From the NCBI GenBank assembly GCA_002343455.1, contig DDSR01000200.1, positions 1-16,689 on the forward strand: DNA of 16,689 nt, written 5' to 3'. This document shows, in pieces, positions 13,782 to 16,689 of the stretch. Made by a program: the position numbers and the translations under genes. Each line of letters begins with the position of its first letter. Position 1 is the first letter of the stretch. The stretch comes from Deltaproteobacteria bacterium UBA2385. GTDB taxonomy: Bacteria; Myxococcota_A; UBA796; UBA2385. The notes beneath the pieces were generated by a model. It saw only the letters and a program-made list of their open reading frames with translations, ran no database searches and had not been told where the DNA came from.

Positions 13782-16689
13782 CAGTAGCGCACGCGAGACA
13801 TGGCCGTCGCACCATCGGTGAAGTGAGCCGTGATCTCCACGACATGATCGCTGGGACCCGACCAGCCCATCGCCGACAACAGGCAGGAGTCCGAGATTCC
13901 ATCCGCCAGGCTGTGATCGTCAGGGCAGGTTGAGACCGCCGCCTCGTCCACTCGGAACGAGAGGTACTCTACGTTCGGATCGCGGACCTGTACGATCAAG
14001 CGACGCACGCCCGAAAGCTCCTTGCCCGGTCGAGGCGACAGCACCGAGATGGAGGGAGTCATGGCCACGCCGCGTAGGCTGGAGATGCTGGCCCCCATTC
14101 CGTCGAAGTCAGCGATCGCCGTGACCGAAGTCGGGCTGCTGGTCGTCGAGCTGAGCGACGGATCGTGAGGCACGATGTAGACTCGGGCGCCAGTTCCGGA
14201 AGCGCGCCAGCCGAGCACCACGCTGCGCCCTGTGTCCGAGAACGCCGAAAAGGCGGCGACGGGGCTGGTCAGCCCGGAGGGAGGTGCGATGACCGCCAGC
14301 GGGGTCCAGGGCGAGTCCGTGACATCCACCATGGTGAACCATGGCGTACCTGACGCAAGGCTGCCCAGGTACCCCAGCCGGTCCTCGCTCGACGGGTTCA
14401 GCGACAGGGTGTTGCCGTTGTCGATGTAATCCAACTCGTCGTCGATGAAGAAGCTTCCGTCGGTGTCGTTCCAGACCAGCTCGACAGAGCTGCTGGAGTG
14501 GTAGAAGAGGCTGATCGGAAGCTCGTCGACCGGATCGAAGTCCACATCCCGAACCTGGACCGGGCTTCCGGCGGAGGCATAGTCGCCGCTCGTGATGGCC
14601 AGCCCTCCGGCTGCACGGCGGTAGGCGTCCAGGTCGAGGATGGCGAGCTGATCTCCCCCCACCGTGCCGTCGTTGTCATTGGCAGTGAAATACACCTGCT
14701 GTCCGGTGCTGTGCGCGGACGCACCTTCGAGCTCGACCACCCCGCTGGCGAACAGGGCCTCGTCCACTGCGACCACGGAACCGTCGAAGCTGTCGATTAC
14801 AGTGTAGCTGGCGGCGCCGCTCCCGGCGCTGGCGTCCGTGGCCAAGACGACGTAGCCCTCGGGGGTCGTCACCATCTCGGTGTACAGATCAACCGCGCCT
14901 GGCAGGGTGTATTGCCCGACCTTTGCCAATATCCCGAGAGGCCCATGGGCCAGGACCAGCACGCTCCCAGCAGAACTGCTGTTCCGACACAGGGCGTAGA
15001 CCAGATCGCCGCGGGCGTCGACCTTGACGTCCACCGGCTGACACTCGTCGGTGGCGTCGTAGTAGTCCGCACCCCCGGTGAATTGGCGCGACTCCAGGTC
15101 GAAGGTCTGGTACCAGATGCGCTGGCTGCTGTAGTCCCCAGCGTACACTCGCACCGTATGGTCCAGGGTGCCGTCTCGTGTAAGGACGAAAGCCAATGCG
15201 GCGGTCGCGTCCAGCCGCACCATCGGCTCGGGAGGATTCCACAGCCCGGTGATGGGAGTCGCGGTGCCCTGGATGATGCCCGCCAGGGCCGGGCCGCGCA
15301 GATCGGGGCTGGCGGCCTTCAACATCGCGGCGACGCCGCTGACCAATGCAGCGGAGTTCGAGGTGCCCCATGCATCCCCAATGGTGGCCGCGCTCGCTGA
15401 GGTAGCCTTGACCCCCAGCACTTGGGCAGGAGCCGCGATGTCCACCTCGGCGTTGACGCCAGAACGAGAGGAGTACCGGGTGCCGTCGGGAGTTGTCCAG
15501 TCTGCCCGGGTGTCGCCCTGGGTGGCGCCCGGGTTGGGGTCGGTCCCGCCGACGATCAGGCGAGTGAGGCCGAGCCGATCCACCTCCGCCGCCAGGCCAT
15601 TTGCACCATAGGCGGTCACCGTCGGGTTCACGTTGTTTCCGGCAGCCACGGTGACCAGCACATTGTCGGAGAGCTGGTTGGCGGTCTCTTCGGGGCGCAC
15701 GACTGCGACTGGCGCGTAGCTCAGCGAGAGATTGAGCACGTCGGGGTGCCAGTTCGCTTTCACCAGATAGCGAAGGACATCATCGATCGCCCAGGTGTTC
15801 ATCCGGCACCCAGGCGTCACTTCTCCCCGTACCGAGTAGATCCCAAAGGTCGACACGCTATAGGCGATGCTCTCTCCGGCCTCGTCGACCGTTCCATCCC
15901 CGTCGTCGTCGACCCCCCATTGCTGCAGGCCTCCCAGGATGCCGCTGACCCCGCGGGCGCCGAATCCCCGATCGGCCCCCCCATCCCAGCGCGGCTCCCC
16001 GTTGTTCATCGCCCCGATGATGCCAGAGACGAAGGTCCCGTGGCTATCGTTGCGGCAGGACTCGATCCCGTCAAACCAGGCACTCTCGGCCCGAGCCGCC
16101 CAGCCCGAGCCCCCGGCGGGGCTCCCGTACATCGTGAAGCGCGAGTCGTTCACCGAGTGGCGGGTCACGACGCCAGCGGGGGACGCCGGCAGCAAGCCAG
16201 AGTCGATGACCACGACGTCGGGAACCCCGGGGTCCAGCGTCGCGCTGGTACCGGCGAACAGTCGCCAGGCTTCTTCGATCGCCACCAAGTCGAAGGCCGC
16301 GTAGTACTGTTGGACGTTGGTCCAACTCGTGGCGACATCCTGCCCCGGCCCGAAACCCTCGGCGGCGGCGCGCACTGGCACCTCGGCGCCAACCTCGAGG
16401 ACGCTGATCTCCGCCTGGAGCACATCCGCCAGGTCCTCCCAGTCCGCGACAGTGGCCGTTGTGTCCCAGTCCAACTCGACCTGCCAGGTGTTGGTGCCTG
16501 GCGAGAGGCCCACGCGTGTCCATCCGTCTAGCAGCGTCACGGCGCTCACCGCGTCGTCGAGCACGGCCTCGCCCTCGGTATCCGAGGTGCTGCCCGAGAA
16601 GGACACGAGGATGCGGTCGAAAAAGAACTGTCCAGGGCCCGAGGAGACCAGAGAGGCCGGGTCGGGCGCCTCGTACTCGTAGCCGGCGG
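13781..16689 (-). CDS. Subtilisin-type (S8) serine protease with large C-terminal extension (5' end outside window)
   Basis: The frame stays open to base 16689 (reading ...GQFFFDRILVSFSG), so the N-terminus is missing; the GTG at 16606 is internal. Numbered from that GTG, the catalytic triad is Asp135 in VVVIDSG (codon 16202-16204), His189 in DSHGTFVSGIIG (16040-16042) and Ser416 in GTSNSAALVSG (15359-15361). The oxyanion Asn is in VAAGNN (324). DRILVSF and the next 90 residues look like an S8 propeptide. A calcium-loop-like DDDGDGTVDE (233-242) sits between His and the oxyanion Asn. Residues about 475-840 form a beta-rich region with repeated Asp/Gly turns, possibly a propeller. The final 100 residues (SPRPGKEL...VQVRDPNVEYLSFRVDE) look Ig-like. 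It is presumably secreted, but the signal peptide is beyond the window. It shares one base with the following lipoprotein gene. Confidence 0.92.
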   Translation of the reverse strand, partial: AGYEYEAPDPASLVSSGPGQFFFDRILVSFSGSTSDTEGEAVLDDAVSAVTLLDGWTRVGLSPGTNTWQVELDWDTTATVADWEDLADVLQAEISVLEVGAEVPVRAAAEGFGPGQDVATSWTNVQQYYAAFDLVAIEEAWRLFAGTSATLDPGVPDVVVIDSGLLPASPAGVVTRHSVNDSRFTMYGSPAGGSGWAARAESAWFDGIESCRNDSHGTFVSGIIGAMNNGEPRWDGGADRGFGARGVSGILGGLQQWGVDDDGDGTVDEAGESIAYSVSTFGIYSVRGEVTPGCRMNTWAIDDVLRYLVKANWHPDVLNLSLSYAPVAVVRPEETANQLSDNVLVTVAAGNNVNPTVTAYGANGLAAEVDRLGLTRLIVGGTDPNPGATQGDTRADWTTPDGTRYSSRSGVNAEVDIAAPAQVLGVKATSASAATIGDAWGTSNSAALVSGVAAMLKAASPDLRGPALAGIIQGTATPITGLWNPPEPMVRLDATAALAFVLTRDGTLDHTVRVYAGDYSSQRIWYQTFDLESRQFTGGADYYDATDECQPVDVKVDARGDLVYALCRNSSSAGSVLVLAHGPLGILAKVGQYTLPGAVDLYTEMVTTPEGYVVLATDASAGSGAASYTVIDSFDGSVVAVDEALFASGVVELEGASAHSTGQQVYFTANDNDGTVGGDQLAILDLDAYRRAAGGLAITSGDYASAGSPVQVRDVDFDPVDELPISLFYHSSSSVELVWNDTDGSFFIDDELDYIDNGNTLSLNPSSEDRLGYLGSLASGTPWFTMVDVTDSPWTPLAVIAPPSGLTSPVAAFSAFSDTGRSVVLGWRASGTGARVYIVPHDPSLSSTTSSPTSVTAIADFDGMGASISSLRGVAMTPSISVLSPRPGKELSGVRRLIVQVRDPNVEYLSFRVDEAAVSTCPDDHSLADGISDSCLLSAMGWSGPSDHVVEITAHFTDGATAMSRVRY

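Noticed and set aside
14498..16531. Two + strand frames opposite the S8 protease
   Set aside because: The triad and oxyanion motifs are all on the minus strand; the + products have no recognisable domains.

Overview
The window is very GC-rich DNA with tightly packed, strongly G/C-ending codons. It carries a MYXO-CTERM-type C-terminal tail (Gly-Cys, hydrophobic helix, Arg cluster), FG-GAP repeat lipoproteins, DxDxDG calcium loops, a duplicated-looking Hsp70 and a SUKH/TPR/HEAT protein. Together these point to a member of Myxococcota or a close relative (inference). No tRNA, rRNA, CRISPR array, insertion sequence or phage gene was seen. Coding density is nearly complete, and the two largest gaps are about 145-150 bp, both between divergent genes.

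Left block (1-3972, + strand) is one apparent operon. It holds the C-terminal part of a membrane protein with a proline-rich cytoplasmic side and a Ser/Ala-rich outer side (possibly the tail of a receptor kinase), then an inositol-monophosphatase-family enzyme, an Hsp70 that ends where the lid should begin, and a small J-domain protein. The first three genes are joined by ATGA stop/start overlaps. The Hsp70 and J protein look like a dedicated chaperone pair.

Centre-left block (3951-7653, - strand) is a two-gene operon: a 984-residue SMI1/KNR4 (SUKH) + TPR + HEAT protein, followed by a PF00756-like esterase. It converges on the J-protein gene with a 22-bp coding overlap.

Centre-right block (7804-12288) holds three genes. 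They are an eight-repeat FG-GAP propeller lipoprotein (+), a convergent secreted protein with a MYXO-CTERM tail (-), and a divergent radical SAM protein (+) whose conserved N-terminus continues upstream of its first standard start codon.

Right block (12297-16689, - strand) is a two-gene operon: a large subtilisin-type (S8) protease, cut by the right window edge, and a lipoprotein of unknown fold, joined by a TGATG overlap. Its base composition looks clearly less GC-rich than the rest of the window. Two of the three convergent junctions carry a hairpin that could act as a terminator in both directions. Much of the right half encodes exported proteins anchored in three ways: lipobox, MYXO-CTERM, or not yet visible. 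The left half encodes cytoplasmic folding or scaffold functions.
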